DNA of 64,000 bases from Variovorax sp. Sphag1AA (GTDB lineage Bacteria; Pseudomonadota; Gammaproteobacteria; Burkholderiales; Burkholderiaceae_C). Location of the stretch: positions 124,001-188,000 of the forward strand of contig NZ_JACHYC010000006.1 in NCBI RefSeq assembly GCF_014192575.1. Reading direction: 5' to 3'. A program made the translations under genes and the position numbers. The notes beneath the pieces are model-generated. The model was not told the DNA's origin. It ran no database searches and saw only the letters and a program-made list of their open reading frames with translations. Shown here in pieces: positions 1 to 9,200 of this stretch. Each line of letters starts with the position of its first letter. Position 1 is the stretch's first letter.

Positions 1-17
1 CCATTGGCGTCGGTCAT
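1..17 (-). CDS. Possible 5' end of a minus-strand gene running off the left edge
   Basis: On the minus strand an ATG at 17-15 opens a frame reading M-T-D-A-N before the window ends. Only five codons are visible, so no product can be named. The call rests on the start codon and on a palindrome just upstream (38-53), which would sit in the divergent promoter region between this frame and the holin-like gene at 133. It could also be a chance ATG. Confidence 0.25.
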
Positions 18-37
18 GACGCGATTCTACATCAACG

Positions 38-53
38 TGTACGTTCACGTACA
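38..53. promoter_or_regulatory. Inverted repeat TGTACG-N4-CGTACA (possible operator)
   Basis: Six-base perfect arms flank a TTCA centre, giving an ACGTTCACGT core. The ACGT-N2-ACGT architecture resembles sites known for MerR-family regulators of branched-chain and fatty acyl-CoA catabolism (LiuR type). It lies between the possible minus-strand start at 17 and the plus-strand gene at 133. The assignment to a family is inference; the symmetry is seen directly. Confidence 0.4.
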
Positions 54-132
54 TGTTTGCGCGGAATGACCCGCTCCGGACGACTGCGTAGATATGATCG
101 CCCGGTCACTTCCAACGACGAGAAAGACCGAC

Positions 133-534
133 ATGTCCGACTACCTCCCCTCGTTCCTCATCACCTGGGCGATCACCGCCCTGTCGCTGTGGGTGGCGAG
201 CTATCTGTTCAAGGGAATCAAGTTCGAGGGCGCGGGCTCGATCATCATCGCGGCGCTGCTGCTGGGATTTGCGAACGCGATCGTGCGGCCGCTGCTGATC
301 ATCCTCACGCTGCCGCTGACGCTGCTGACCTTCGGGCTCTTCCTGCTGGTGATCAACGCGCTGATGATCCTGCTGGTCTCGGCCCTGGTGAAGGGCTTCA
401 AGGTGTCGGGCTTCTGGACGGCCCTGTTCGCGAGCATCTTCATCTCGATCCTGAGCTTTTTCATCAGCGCAACGATCGATGGCGGCTCGCCCGAGACGCG
501 CATCCAGATGCCGTCCGAAGGCAAGTGGCTCTGA
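133..534 (+). CDS. Phage-holin-family (4-TM) small membrane protein
   Basis: This is a 133-residue, very hydrophobic protein with about four predicted membrane segments. It matches the pattern of the Phage_holin_4_2 family (YvlD-like): an N-terminal segment, a short G-I-K-F-E loop, then the characteristic N-A-I-V-R-P-L-L stretch and a long LTLPLTLLTFGLF helix. Despite the family name these are ordinary chromosomal membrane proteins of unknown function, and there are no phage genes nearby. I chose the ATG at 133 because the frame upstream of it is polar and does not look like the family. The gene ends 3 bp before the convergent gene at 538. Confidence 0.8.
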   Translation: MSDYLPSFLITWAITALSLWVASYLFKGIKFEGAGSIIIAALLLGFANAIVRPLLIILTLPLTLLTFGLFLLVINALMILLVSALVKGFKVSGFWTALFASIFISILSFFISATIDGGSPETRIQMPSEGKWL

Positions 535-537
535 GCC

Positions 538-1515
538 TTACTGCTTCGGAATGCCCGCCTGCCGGATCACGTCCGACCAGCGCTTGATTTCATCCTTGAG
601 CAGCTTTGACTGCTGCTCCGGCGTGCTGCCGGCCGCTTCGACGCCGAGGGTGCGCAGGCGCTCCTTGACGTCAGGCGAAGCAAGCGCCTTGTTGGCTTCC
701 TTGTTGAGCCGGGCGATGACTTCCGGTGGGGTCTTCGCAGGCACCGCGAGCGCGTTCCACGACGCGACGTTGAAGCCCGGAAAGCCGCTTTCCGCGACGG
801 TCGGCGTGTCGGGCAGCGCGAAGGAGCGCTTGGTGCCCATGGTCGCGATGGCGCGCAATGCCTTGCCGTTGATCTGGCCCAGGATGGGCGCGAGGATCTC
901 GACGCCCGCATCGACCTGACCGCCGCGCAGCGCATTGATCATCTGCGGCGAGCCGTTGAACGGAATCACCTGCACATCGACGCCAGTGCTGCGCTTGAAC
1001 AGCTCGGCCGCGAGGTGTTGCGTGCTGCCCGTGTTGATGGTGCCGATGTTCACCTTGCCGGGGTTGGCCTTCGCGTAGGCGAGCAGGTCCTGCAGGGTCT
1101 TGAACTTCGAGTCCGCCTGGGTGACCACGGCCATGTCGAAGTAGCCGAGCATCGAGACCGGCGCGAAGTCCTTCACGGTGTCGAACGGCAGCTTGTTGAA
1201 GAGGCCGACGCTGACCGCGTTCCCGTTCGACATCAGCAGCATGGTCAGTCCGTCGGGCGCAGCCTTGGCGACCGTGTCGGTCGCGACCACGCCGCCCGCG
1301 CCGGGCTTGTTGTCGATGATGATCGATTGGCCCATGGATTCCGACATCTTCTGCGCCACCGTGCGCGCCGTGAGGTCGGCGACGCCGCCGGGACCGAAGG
1401 GCACCACGAGGCGGATGGGTTTGGTGGACGAAGGCTGCGCCTGCGCGCCTGCAACGATGGCGAGCGCCGCGAAGGCAACGATCGAGCGGCGGGCGAATTT
1501 GGGGAGGATGTTCAT
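538..1515 (-). CDS. Tripartite tricarboxylate transporter substrate-binding protein (Bug/TctC family)
   Basis: This is a 325-residue periplasmic binding protein of the Bug family. The start at 1515 gives a clean signal peptide with A-Q-A before the mature protein. The family signature K-P-I-R-L-V-V-P-F-G-P-G-G follows at once, then I-I-D-N-K-P-G-A-G-G in the first lobe. Such proteins capture carboxylates or aromatic acids for TctAB-type symporters, but Burkholderiales carry many orphan copies. No tctAB is adjacent; one pair lacking its own binding protein is at 40408-42365. The substrate cannot be told from sequence. Confidence 0.9.
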   Translation of the reverse strand: MNILPKFARRSIVAFAALAIVAGAQAQPSSTKPIRLVVPFGPGGVADLTARTVAQKMSESMGQSIIIDNKPGAGGVVATDTVAKAAPDGLTMLLMSNGNAVSVGLFNKLPFDTVKDFAPVSMLGYFDMAVVTQADSKFKTLQDLLAYAKANPGKVNIGTINTGSTQHLAAELFKRSTGVDVQVIPFNGSPQMINALRGGQVDAGVEILAPILGQINGKALRAIATMGTKRSFALPDTPTVAESGFPGFNVASWNALAVPAKTPPEVIARLNKEANKALASPDVKERLRTLGVEAAGSTPEQQSKLLKDEIKRWSDVIRQAGIPKQ

Positions 1516-1579
1516 GGGATCAGGAGACGACGAGGTTGGATGCACAGGCGCGACCGATCGTAGCCGGTGCACCTGACGA

Positions 1580-2005
1580 TCAGCGGTCCACGCGCGTGAG
1601 CATCAGGCTCGCGGTGTTGCCTTCGCGGTAGGTCAGCACGGGGTACGCACGGTCGGTGATGAAGAGCAACTGCCCGTCCTTGAGGATGCGCGCCGAGACG
1701 TTGTAGCGCATGCGTGGGTCGATGCGCGCGGGGTCCACGCTGAGTTCGAAGGCGATCGGCACCTGCTTGCCATCGGCGCGGATGCGCTGTTCGGCAAGCA
1801 CGGTGGCGGCCACGTCCATGCGCGAGACATCGAGGAGCTGCACCACGATTTCTGCCGACGGGTCGAGCGCGATGCGCTCTCGGTACGCGACGGTGCCTGT
1901 CACTCGCACGAGTTCGGGCTTCGGCGCCGGCGGTGTCGTGCAGGCTGGCAAGAGAGGCACCGCCGCAGTGGCAAGGATCGAACGAAGGAAAGCGCGCTTG
2001 TTCAT
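1580..2005 (-). CDS. YbaY-family lipoprotein
   Basis: This 141-residue protein begins with a lipoprotein signal and a lipobox ending at Cys22 (L-P-A-C). The mature part is a single beta-rich domain of the YbaY/YscW (pilotin-like) type, with the recurring V-T-G-T-V-A-Y-R-E-R-I-A-L start and the A-E-I-V-V-Q-L-L-D-V-S core. The ATG at 2005 overlaps the TGA of the acetoacetyl-CoA synthetase gene by 4 bp (ATGA), so the two are translationally coupled on the minus strand. A longer upstream frame exists but would bury the signal peptide. The role is unknown; outer-membrane location is inferred from the lipobox. Confidence 0.8.
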   Translation of the reverse strand: MNKRAFLRSILATAAVPLLPACTTPPAPKPELVRVTGTVAYRERIALDPSAEIVVQLLDVSRMDVAATVLAEQRIRADGKQVPIAFELSVDPARIDPRMRYNVSARILKDGQLLFITDRAYPVLTYREGNTASLMLTRVDR

Positions 2006-4035
2006 GCGTTCCGATTCTGCGCCTGCGACTTTGCATGTGCGGATGCGAAGGCCACGTACCAGTCGAGGCACCCGGGGTTGGCCATCGCCTCGCGGTTGAC
2101 CACGCGCTCGATCGGCTGGCCGAGCATCAGCTTCTTGATCGGCAGTTCCTGCTTCTTGCCCGACAGCGTGCGCGGAATCTCCGCGACCTGCAGGATCTCG
2201 TTGGGCACGAAGCGCGGCGAAAGCGATGTCTTGATCGCGTTCTCGATCTTCGCGCGCATCGCGGCGTCGAGCGCCACGCCCGAACGGAGCACGACGAAGA
2301 GCGGCATGTAGCTTTCACGGCCGAGGTATTCGAGATCGACCACCATCGAGTCGAGCACCTCGGGCAAGCCTTCGACCGCGCTGTAGATCTCGCTGGTGCC
2401 CATGCGCAGGCCCTGGCGGTTGATGGTGGCGTCGCTGCGGCCGTAGATGATGCAGCCGCCGTCTTCCCCGATGCGGATCCAGTCGCCGTGGCGCCAGACG
2501 CCGGGATAGGTGTCGAAGTAGCTCGACAGGTAGCGCGCATTGCCTTCGTCGCCCCAGAAATAAAGCGGCATCGAAGGGATGGGTTGGGTGCAGACCAGCT
2601 CGCCGACTTCGCCGATCACGGGTTCGCCGTTCTCGTTCCACGCTTCGACCGCGGCACCAAGGAAGCGGCACTGCATCTGCCCCGGCACTTCCGGCAACTC
2701 GCGATTACCGCCGACGAACGCGCCGCAGAAGTCGGTACCGCCCGAAATGTTGTACCACCACACTTCGGACGAACCTGCACCGAGCACCTGCGCCGAGCCC
2801 CAGCGCTGCACTTCCTCAGACAGCGGCGAGCCGGTGCTGCCAAGCGCGCGCACGCGCGAGAGATCGCCGCAGTCCTTCGCGACCAAGCCGGCCTTCATGC
2901 AGTTGGCGAAGTACGCTGCGCCGGCGCCGAAGAAGGTGACCTTGTGCCGCGCAACGAAGCGCCACATCACGCCCCAGTCGATCTTCTCGCGGCTGCCGGC
3001 GGGGTTGCCGTCGTAGATGCAGATGGTCGCGCCGAAGGCCAGCCCCGAGAGCTGCGAGTTCCACATGACCCACCCGGTCGAGCTGTACCAGTGATAGCGC
3101 TCGCCATAGTTGTTGACGCTATAGCTCGGGCCGAGGTCATGGTGCAGGCCGCAGGCGTACATGTTGACGAGGATGCCGCCCTGCCCGTGCACGATGGGTT
3201 TGGGCAAGCCGGTGGTGCCGCTCGAATAGACGATCCATATCGGATGGTCGAAGGGCAGCCATTCGGGCTCGAAGGCGGCAGTCGCGGCATCGTTGCGCGA
3301 GACGGCTTCCGTCCAATCAGCTTCGGCCTCGATGCGCGCGGCGGCAAAGGGCGTGCACACCAACAGCAGCTTCTGCACGCTGGGCAGCGCGGCACGCAGT
3401 TCCTGCACGACCGTGCTGCGGTCGATCGGCTTGCCCCCGTAGTGGATGCCGTCGACCGCGATCAGCACCTTGGGCTCGATCTGGCGGAAGCGGTCAACCA
3501 CGGCCGCGGTGCCCATGTCGGGCGCGCAGACGCTCCACACCGCGCCGATGCTCGAACAGGCGAGAAAGGCGACGAGCGTCTCGGGCACGTTGGGCATGTA
3601 GGCCGCGACACGGTCACCGCGCTGCACGCCGAGTTCGCGCAATCTCAGTGCGACGGAGGCGACCTGCCGGCGCAACTCCGGCCAGGAGATCTCGCGCACT
3701 TCGCCGAGTTCGTTGTCGGCGACGATCGCGAGCATGCCGGCCGCGTGCGCCGCATCGGCATGGCGGAAGACCTCCCGGGTGTAGTTGACCTGCGCACCCG
3801 GAAACCACTCGGTGCCCGGCATGTGGGTGTCGCCGACGACCCACGCGTGCGGTGTGGGCGAATGCATGCCGAAGAAGTCCCAGATGCTCTGCCAGAACGC
3901 AGGCAGGTCGGTGGTCGACCAGCGCCAGAGGGCGTCGTACGAATCGAAGGTCAGGCCCCGCTGGTCGCGCAGCCAATCCTGGTAGAGGCGGATCCGGGGG
4001 ATGAAGGGGGCGGTTGTCTCGATGGTCTTGTTCAC
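2002..4035 (-). CDS. aacS: Acetoacetate-CoA ligase (acetoacetyl-CoA synthetase)
   Basis: This 677-residue adenylate-forming enzyme converts acetoacetate, ATP and CoA to acetoacetyl-CoA in the cytoplasm. It feeds ketone-body carbon to acetyl-CoA or to polyhydroxybutyrate. The AMP-binding P-loop (S-S-G-T-T-G-L-P-K) is near residue 270. The C-terminal hinge (I-Y-G-R-S-D-A-T-I-N) and the catalytic lysine region L-S-G-K-K are present. Full length and the N-terminal W-S-x-T-D-L-x-x-F-W pattern separate it from acetyl-CoA synthetases. The neighbours suggest no dedicated pathway, but the BKACE gene at 48898 would produce acetoacetate in the same cell. Confidence 0.93.
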   Translation of the reverse strand: MNKTIETTAPFIPRIRLYQDWLRDQRGLTFDSYDALWRWSTTDLPAFWQSIWDFFGMHSPTPHAWVVGDTHMPGTEWFPGAQVNYTREVFRHADAAHAAGMLAIVADNELGEVREISWPELRRQVASVALRLRELGVQRGDRVAAYMPNVPETLVAFLACSSIGAVWSVCAPDMGTAAVVDRFRQIEPKVLIAVDGIHYGGKPIDRSTVVQELRAALPSVQKLLLVCTPFAAARIEAEADWTEAVSRNDAATAAFEPEWLPFDHPIWIVYSSGTTGLPKPIVHGQGGILVNMYACGLHHDLGPSYSVNNYGERYHWYSSTGWVMWNSQLSGLAFGATICIYDGNPAGSREKIDWGVMWRFVARHKVTFFGAGAAYFANCMKAGLVAKDCGDLSRVRALGSTGSPLSEEVQRWGSAQVLGAGSSEVWWYNISGGTDFCGAFVGGNRELPEVPGQMQCRFLGAAVEAWNENGEPVIGEVGELVCTQPIPSMPLYFWGDEGNARYLSSYFDTYPGVWRHGDWIRIGEDGGCIIYGRSDATINRQGLRMGTSEIYSAVEGLPEVLDSMVVDLEYLGRESYMPLFVVLRSGVALDAAMRAKIENAIKTSLSPRFVPNEILQVAEIPRTLSGKKQELPIKKLMLGQPIERVVNREAMANPGCLDWYVAFASAHAKSQAQNRNA

Positions 4036-4115
4036 GCTTCGAGCCTAGCGCGGGGGTGGCCGGTCCATCAAGCGGGAAAGCACAAGCTTATGCAAATCCG
4101 CAGGGGTTCGATGCC

Positions 4116-4144
4116 TTGCTTGCGCCATCGGAACGTGGTGTACT
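4116..4144 (+). promoter_or_regulatory. Candidate sigma-70 promoter of the peroxiredoxin gene
   Basis: TTGCTT at 4116-4121 and TGTACT at 4139-4144 are separated by 17 bases, each matching the consensus at four of six positions. They lie 70 bases before the peroxiredoxin start, in the only gap between two divergently transcribed genes. The match is by eye only. Confidence 0.4.
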
Positions 4145-4214
4145 TTTGGACTCCCTGCACGGCCACCGGCGGCCTTTTCCGCGGGGTTCTCACCATCAAC
4201 TCGAAGGAGCGAAT

Positions 4215-4874
4215 ATGTCACTGCGCATCAACGATGTTGCGCCCGATTTCACGGCCAACACCACCCAGGGGCCGATCAAATTCCACGACTGGATCGGCGA
4301 CAAGTGGGCGATCCTTTTCTCGCATCCGAAGGACTTCACGCCCGTGTGCACCACCGAGCTGGGCTACATGGCGAAGATCGAGCCGGAGTTCACCAAGCGC
4401 AATGCAAAGCTCATCGGCCTGAGCATCGACCCGGTGGATGCCCATGACAAGTGGGCCAAGGACATCGAGGAAACGCAGGGCCACCTGCCCAAGTACCCGA
4501 TGATCGGCGACACCGACCTGAACGTCGCCAAGCTCTACAACATGCTGCCCGCGGAAGAGCCGGGCTCGTCCGACGGCCGCACCGCCGCGACCAACGCCAC
4601 CGTGCGTTCGGTGTTCATCATCGGCCCGGACAAGAAGATCAAGCTGATGCTCACCTACCCGATGACCACCGGCCGCAACTTCGACGAGATCCTGCGCGTG
4701 CTCGACTCGATGCAGCTCACCGCTGCGCACAAGGTCGCGACGCCGGTGAACTGGAAGCACGGCGACGACGTGATCATTGCGGGCTCGGTCTCCGACGACG
4801 ACGCGAAGAAGCTCTTCCCGGACGGCTGGACGGCGCCCAAGCCCTACCTGCGCGTGGTCAAGCAGCCCCGCTGA
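4215..4874 (+). CDS. 1-Cys peroxiredoxin (Prx6 subfamily)
   Basis: This 219-residue thiol peroxidase reduces hydrogen peroxide and organic hydroperoxides. The active-site motif P-V-C-T-T-E-L-G places the peroxidatic cysteine at residue 45. There is no other cysteine in the protein, so it is a 1-Cys enzyme that needs an external thiol. The long C-terminal domain with W-K-H-G-D-D-V-I-I and the final P-Y-L-R-V-V are typical of Prx6. The start at 4215 follows a GGAG ribosome site (AAGGAGCGAAT); upstream codons in frame do not match the family. The sulfur-handling gene starts 12 bp after the stop, so the two are probably co-transcribed. Confidence 0.95.
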   Translation: MSLRINDVAPDFTANTTQGPIKFHDWIGDKWAILFSHPKDFTPVCTTELGYMAKIEPEFTKRNAKLIGLSIDPVDAHDKWAKDIEETQGHLPKYPMIGDTDLNVAKLYNMLPAEEPGSSDGRTAATNATVRSVFIIGPDKKIKLMLTYPMTTGRNFDEILRVLDSMQLTAAHKVATPVNWKHGDDVIIAGSVSDDDAKKLFPDGWTAPKPYLRVVKQPR

Positions 4875-4885
4875 ACGGTCGGCCG

Positions 4886-5926
4886 ATGGTGTTCGAACAG
4901 ATCGCCACCGGCGGCTGCCAGTCGTACCTGATCGGGTGCGACCAGACCTGCGTGGCCGCGCTGATCGATCCGGAGTTGAGCCAGATCGATCACTACATCG
5001 CGCTCACCGCGCGCGATGGGGTCCGCATCCGCTACCTGATCGACACGCACACGCATGCCGATCACTTCTCGGCCACGCGCGAACTCGCGCGTCGGCTGGA
5101 TGTGCCGGTGGTGATGCACCGCGCGAGCCCCGCTCCCTTCGTCGACATGCGCATCGGCGATGGCGAGATGGTGGTGCTCGGCAAGCTCCGGCTGCAGGCC
5201 ATGCACACGCCGGGACACACCGCGGATTCGATGTGCCTGCTGGTGGACGACAAGATCTTCACCGGCGACACCCTGCTCATCGGCGCGACGGGCCGCACCG
5301 ACCTGCCCAGCGGCGACCCCGAGCAGCTCTACGACAGCCTCTTCAACAAGGTGCTCAAGCTCGACCCGGCGCTCAAGGTCTACCCCGCGCATGACTACAA
5401 GGGCCGCAGCCATTCGACCATCGGCGACGAGATCGCGACCAATCCACGCCTGCAGAAGCGCGATCGCGCCGAGTTCGTGGAGATGATGCGCAACCTCAAC
5501 CTCACGATGCCGACGCACATCACCGAGGCGCTGCGCACGAACATGAGCGGCGGCAAGACGGTCGCGAGCCTGCTGGCCGAAGCGACGTCCGCCGTGCCCT
5601 TCATGTCGCTGGCCGAGCTGAAGTCGCGCGTGGAAGCCGAGGAGGACGATCTCATCGTGCTCGATGTGCGCGAGCGCGACGCCTACGAAGCAGGCCACAT
5701 TCCCGGTGCGCGCCTGCTGCCGCGCGGACAACTCGAGCTGCGCGTGAACCAGGACCTGCCCGACCCGACGCGCCGCATCCTCGCCTGCTGCGAACTGGGC
5801 TACATCTCCACGCTCGCGGCGGCGACGCTGCGCTCGATGGGCTTCGTTCGCGCAGTCGCACTGGACGGCGGCATGAAGGCGTGGCGCGAGGCGGGCTACC
5901 CGCTGAAGCCGGGCAAAGAGGCCTGA
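4886..5926 (+). CDS. Persulfide dioxygenase-rhodanese fusion (MBL-fold hydrolase)
   Basis: This 346-residue two-domain protein carries an ETHE1-type metallo-beta-lactamase fold at residues 1-235, with the metal motif H55-T-H57-A-D59-H60, H111, D128 and H169. A rhodanese domain follows at 240-346 with the active loop around C302 (C-E-L-G). The N-terminal half would oxidise glutathione persulfide to sulfite, and the rhodanese would transfer sulfane sulfur to or from it, as in characterised bacterial PRF fusions. The upstream peroxiredoxin fits a role in sulfide or oxidative stress. The double cysteine C301-C302 in the rhodanese loop is slightly unusual. I chose ATG 4886; the longer frame overlaps the peroxiredoxin gene. 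Confidence 0.9.
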   Translation: MVFEQIATGGCQSYLIGCDQTCVAALIDPELSQIDHYIALTARDGVRIRYLIDTHTHADHFSATRELARRLDVPVVMHRASPAPFVDMRIGDGEMVVLGKLRLQAMHTPGHTADSMCLLVDDKIFTGDTLLIGATGRTDLPSGDPEQLYDSLFNKVLKLDPALKVYPAHDYKGRSHSTIGDEIATNPRLQKRDRAEFVEMMRNLNLTMPTHITEALRTNMSGGKTVASLLAEATSAVPFMSLAELKSRVEAEEDDLIVLDVRERDAYEAGHIPGARLLPRGQLELRVNQDLPDPTRRILACCELGYISTLAAATLRSMGFVRAVALDGGMKAWREAGYPLKPGKEA

Positions 5927-5983
5927 GCCGGATCAGAATTCAAGGCGTTCGGGTCTCGTCGAAACGACCCCAAGGAGGACCCC

Positions 5984-6109
5984 ATGAACCGAGCCCTCGC
6001 ACTCCTTCTTGCCTGCGCGGCACTGGCAGCGCTTGCGGCCTGCGAGCCCAAGCCGCAAGGGCCCAAGGCGACTGCGGCACCGGCCTCTACTCCGGTCGCC
6101 ACCGCATAG
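5984..6109 (+). CDS. Small lipoprotein, 41 residues
   Basis: A strong ribosome site (AAGGAGGAC) lies a few bases before an ATG that opens a 41-codon frame. The product has a short basic start (M-N-R), a leucine/alanine-rich core and a lipobox L-A-A-C ending at Cys20. A 21-residue proline/alanine-rich tail follows, ending in T-P-V-A-T-A. It resembles the tiny entericidin-like or 'hypothetical' lipoproteins that are frequent in Burkholderiales. It stands alone between the persulfide dioxygenase and the giant adhesin. Function unknown. Confidence 0.65.
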   Translation: MNRALALLLACAALAALAACEPKPQGPKATAAPASTPVATA

Positions 6110-6247
6110 CGCACTACCGAATTACATCCACTTACGCAAGACGCACCAAAGGGCAAACCGCTCCCGGCTGATCTGTGTAAGTCTCGTATGTCGTCGCAGC
6201 ACCCGCCGTGAAGGGGCGGCATGGGTGCGCAACAGGAGACGCGGGAA

Positions 6248-9200
6248 ATGCAGATCAACGTTGCCTCTCAAGTGCCTCATGCTTTCAGACCGCAAACGCA
6301 CGCCCTGGCGCTAGAGCCGCGAATCCTGTTCGACGGTGCGGCGGCCTCGGCGGTCGACCAGCAGCATCACACCGATCCCGCGCACCCTGCCGAAGCCGCG
6401 GCACCTGCCGACGCGGCGCGACCCGCGACCACTGCCGAACCGCCTGCGGCGCCGGCCCAAACCCCGGTACTGCCAGCGACACCCGCGCCGCACCAGCTCG
6501 TGGTGGTCGACAGCCGCATCGAGAACCGCGACCAGCTCACCGCGCAGTTGCCAGCCGATGCGCAATTGCTGGTGGTCGAACCCGGCACCGATGGTCTTGC
6601 GGCGATCTCGGCCGCGCTCGCACAGATGGGTCCGGTGGATTCGATCCAGATCTTCTCGCACGGCGCGTCGGGCCAGTTCACGCTCGGCAGCCGCACGCTG
6701 AGCAGCGACAACATCGCGGCCTCTGCGGATGTGCTGTCGGGTTGGCGCGCCGAGTTGCGCCCGGGTGCGGACATCCAGCTCTACGGCTGCAACGTCGGCG
6801 CGGGCGCGCCCGGACAGGCCCTGGTGAGTGAGCTGGCGCACTGGACGGGCGCCGACGTCGGCGCTTCGAACGACAACACCGGCGGCGCCGCAGCCGGCGG
6901 CAACTGGACGCTGGAGGTGCGCGCCGGCGACATCGACAAGCCGATCGCGCTCAGCGCCAGCGCCCTCGCCACCTACGACGGCCTGCTCGCCGACGCGGCG
7001 CCGACGGTGACTTTCACCAGCGCCGATCCCGTCGTGCTGCTGGGCGACAACTTCAGCTTCACGGTGAACTTCACCAACACGTCGACGCAGATCGGCTACG
7101 CGCCCTACATCGACCTGTTCTTCCCCGCCACCGGCCGGGACGGCGACGACGGCGTGACCTTCGTTTCGGCCACCTACCTCGGCCAGGCGCTGCAGACCTA
7201 CACCTTGACTTTCGACGCCTCGGGCAACGCCACGCATCCGCTGTGGCGCGACGCCAACGGCAACCAGGTGGTGGTCACGGCCGCGAGCGTCGGCATGCAG
7301 CCGGGCGACCAGATGGTGGTGGTGGTGCTGCCCTACGGCAGCGTGGCGAACGACCAGCCGGTGATCCCGATCAACGTCACCGCGCACCTGAGCAACCTGG
7401 CCGACACCAGCTTCTCCGACGGCTCGCCGAATCTCGGCATCGGGGTGCGCGGCGCCTTCGAGTTCGGCAACGATTCGCTGAACAACCCGACGCAGGACCC
7501 GACGCTGGTCGGCGCGCTGGCCCCGGACCTGGTGGTGCACCCCACCATCCTGACGTTCACGCGCAGCATCGACACCATCGAGGGCGAAACAACCACCGGA
7601 CCGAACTTCCCGCACACGCTGACGGTGACCGCCACGCCCGCGCCCGGGCAGACACTGGACGACGTGGTCGTGAAGCAGCCGATGCCGCCCCAGGTCGTGG
7701 TCACGGGCATCACGCCGGGGGCCGGCGGCACCATCACCTCGCTGACGCTGATCGACGGCACGGTCATCGACGGCCCGGCCGAAATCGCCGTGGCGCTGGC
7801 GGCAGGGACGTACCTGCGTGACTTCACGGTCACCTACCCCACGATGAGCGCTCCCACCGACACGCAGGTGTCGTTCTACGTTGCGGAGTTCGACAGCGGC
7901 GGCGATCCGGTGATCGACCCGGCGACCGGTAACCCGGTCAACATCATCATCGCGGGCGCCACCGCCACGGGCAGCTGGATACCGCTGGACCCGCGCGACC
8001 TGGTCCCGCCCGCCACCGACATCGACTTCAGCAGCGTCGGCCAGGGCACCACCTTCATCGCGCGGTCGCTGTCGATCCACAAGGAGTCGTCGGTCGCGGT
8101 GGACACCGGCACACCCGGCCTCACCCCCGGCGACACGCTCAACTACGAGCTGGACCTGGCGATCTCGGATTACTTCGCCTTTGGCGAGGACTTCTTCTTC
8201 AACGGCTCGTTCATCGTGACCGACCGGCTCGGCGATGGGCAGACTTTCACCGGCACGCCGATGCTGACCTTCACCTTCGAAGGCGTGACGCGCACGGTGC
8301 CCGTGGTCTACACCACGGTGGCGAACGCCGACGGCACGACCACGCTGGTGTTCGACCTCGTCGCGACGATCCAGGCCATCAACCCCACGCGCCGGGCGTT
8401 CTCCGGCGATCTGGCTGACGATTCCATCCAGCAGGGCCCCACCACCGGGGTGCTGACCTACCAGGCCACGGTCGGCCAGAGCTACACCCTGCCGACCGGC
8501 GCGCCGCACCCCGAGATCAACGAGGGCGACCCGGTCGGCAACAACGCCGAGGTGAGCGCCACGCTTCTCGACAGCCTGCTGAGCAACACCGGCGTGGTGC
8601 AGCGCGACACGTCGAGCGCCATCGGTACGGTGCCGACGCACAACGTCGACATCCAGCTCACCCAGGTCAACGGCGGCGCACCGCCTTCCGATGGCGAGCT
8701 GCGGCCGGGTGACCTCGTCACCTTCAGGCTGAGCTACGACCTCGTCACGAGCGACTACGAGCAGTTCAGCCTGACCGCCTATCTGCCGCAACCACTGCTG
8801 ACCACGGCCGGCATCACCTGGGCGCAGGGCGGCGGCGCGGGGCAATGGGAACTCACCGGCGGCAACACCAACCTCGGCCCGGTGCTGAGCGTGAGCTCGG
8901 GGCCCGGCAACTCGGTGATCTTCAACTTCGGCAGCTATGCCGTCACCGCCACCACGGGCAGCCGCATCGAGCTCGAATTCACCATGCGCGTGGGCGACCA
9001 GCCCTTTGCCGATCAGCGCTCGCTCGCCGTGCTCGCCCAATCGCAGCAGCAGACGTCGCTGGATCACGCACAGCTGATTTCCTCCGACATCGCGAACATC
9101 ACGTCGATTGCAGAGCCTGTGCTCGCCATCCAGCATGGTGTGGTGTCGACGAGCCATGGCACGGTGACCGGGACCACAGGCACCTGGGCCGCACCGGGCA

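Noticed and set aside
133..534. Prophage remnant suggested by the holin-family gene
   Set aside because: The family is common on chromosomes and no other phage gene, integrase or att-like repeat is near.
1933..4422. An 829-codon plus-strand frame opposite acetoacetyl-CoA synthetase
   Set aside because: Composition is His/Arg/Val-rich with no domain, while the minus strand encodes an intact full-length enzyme.
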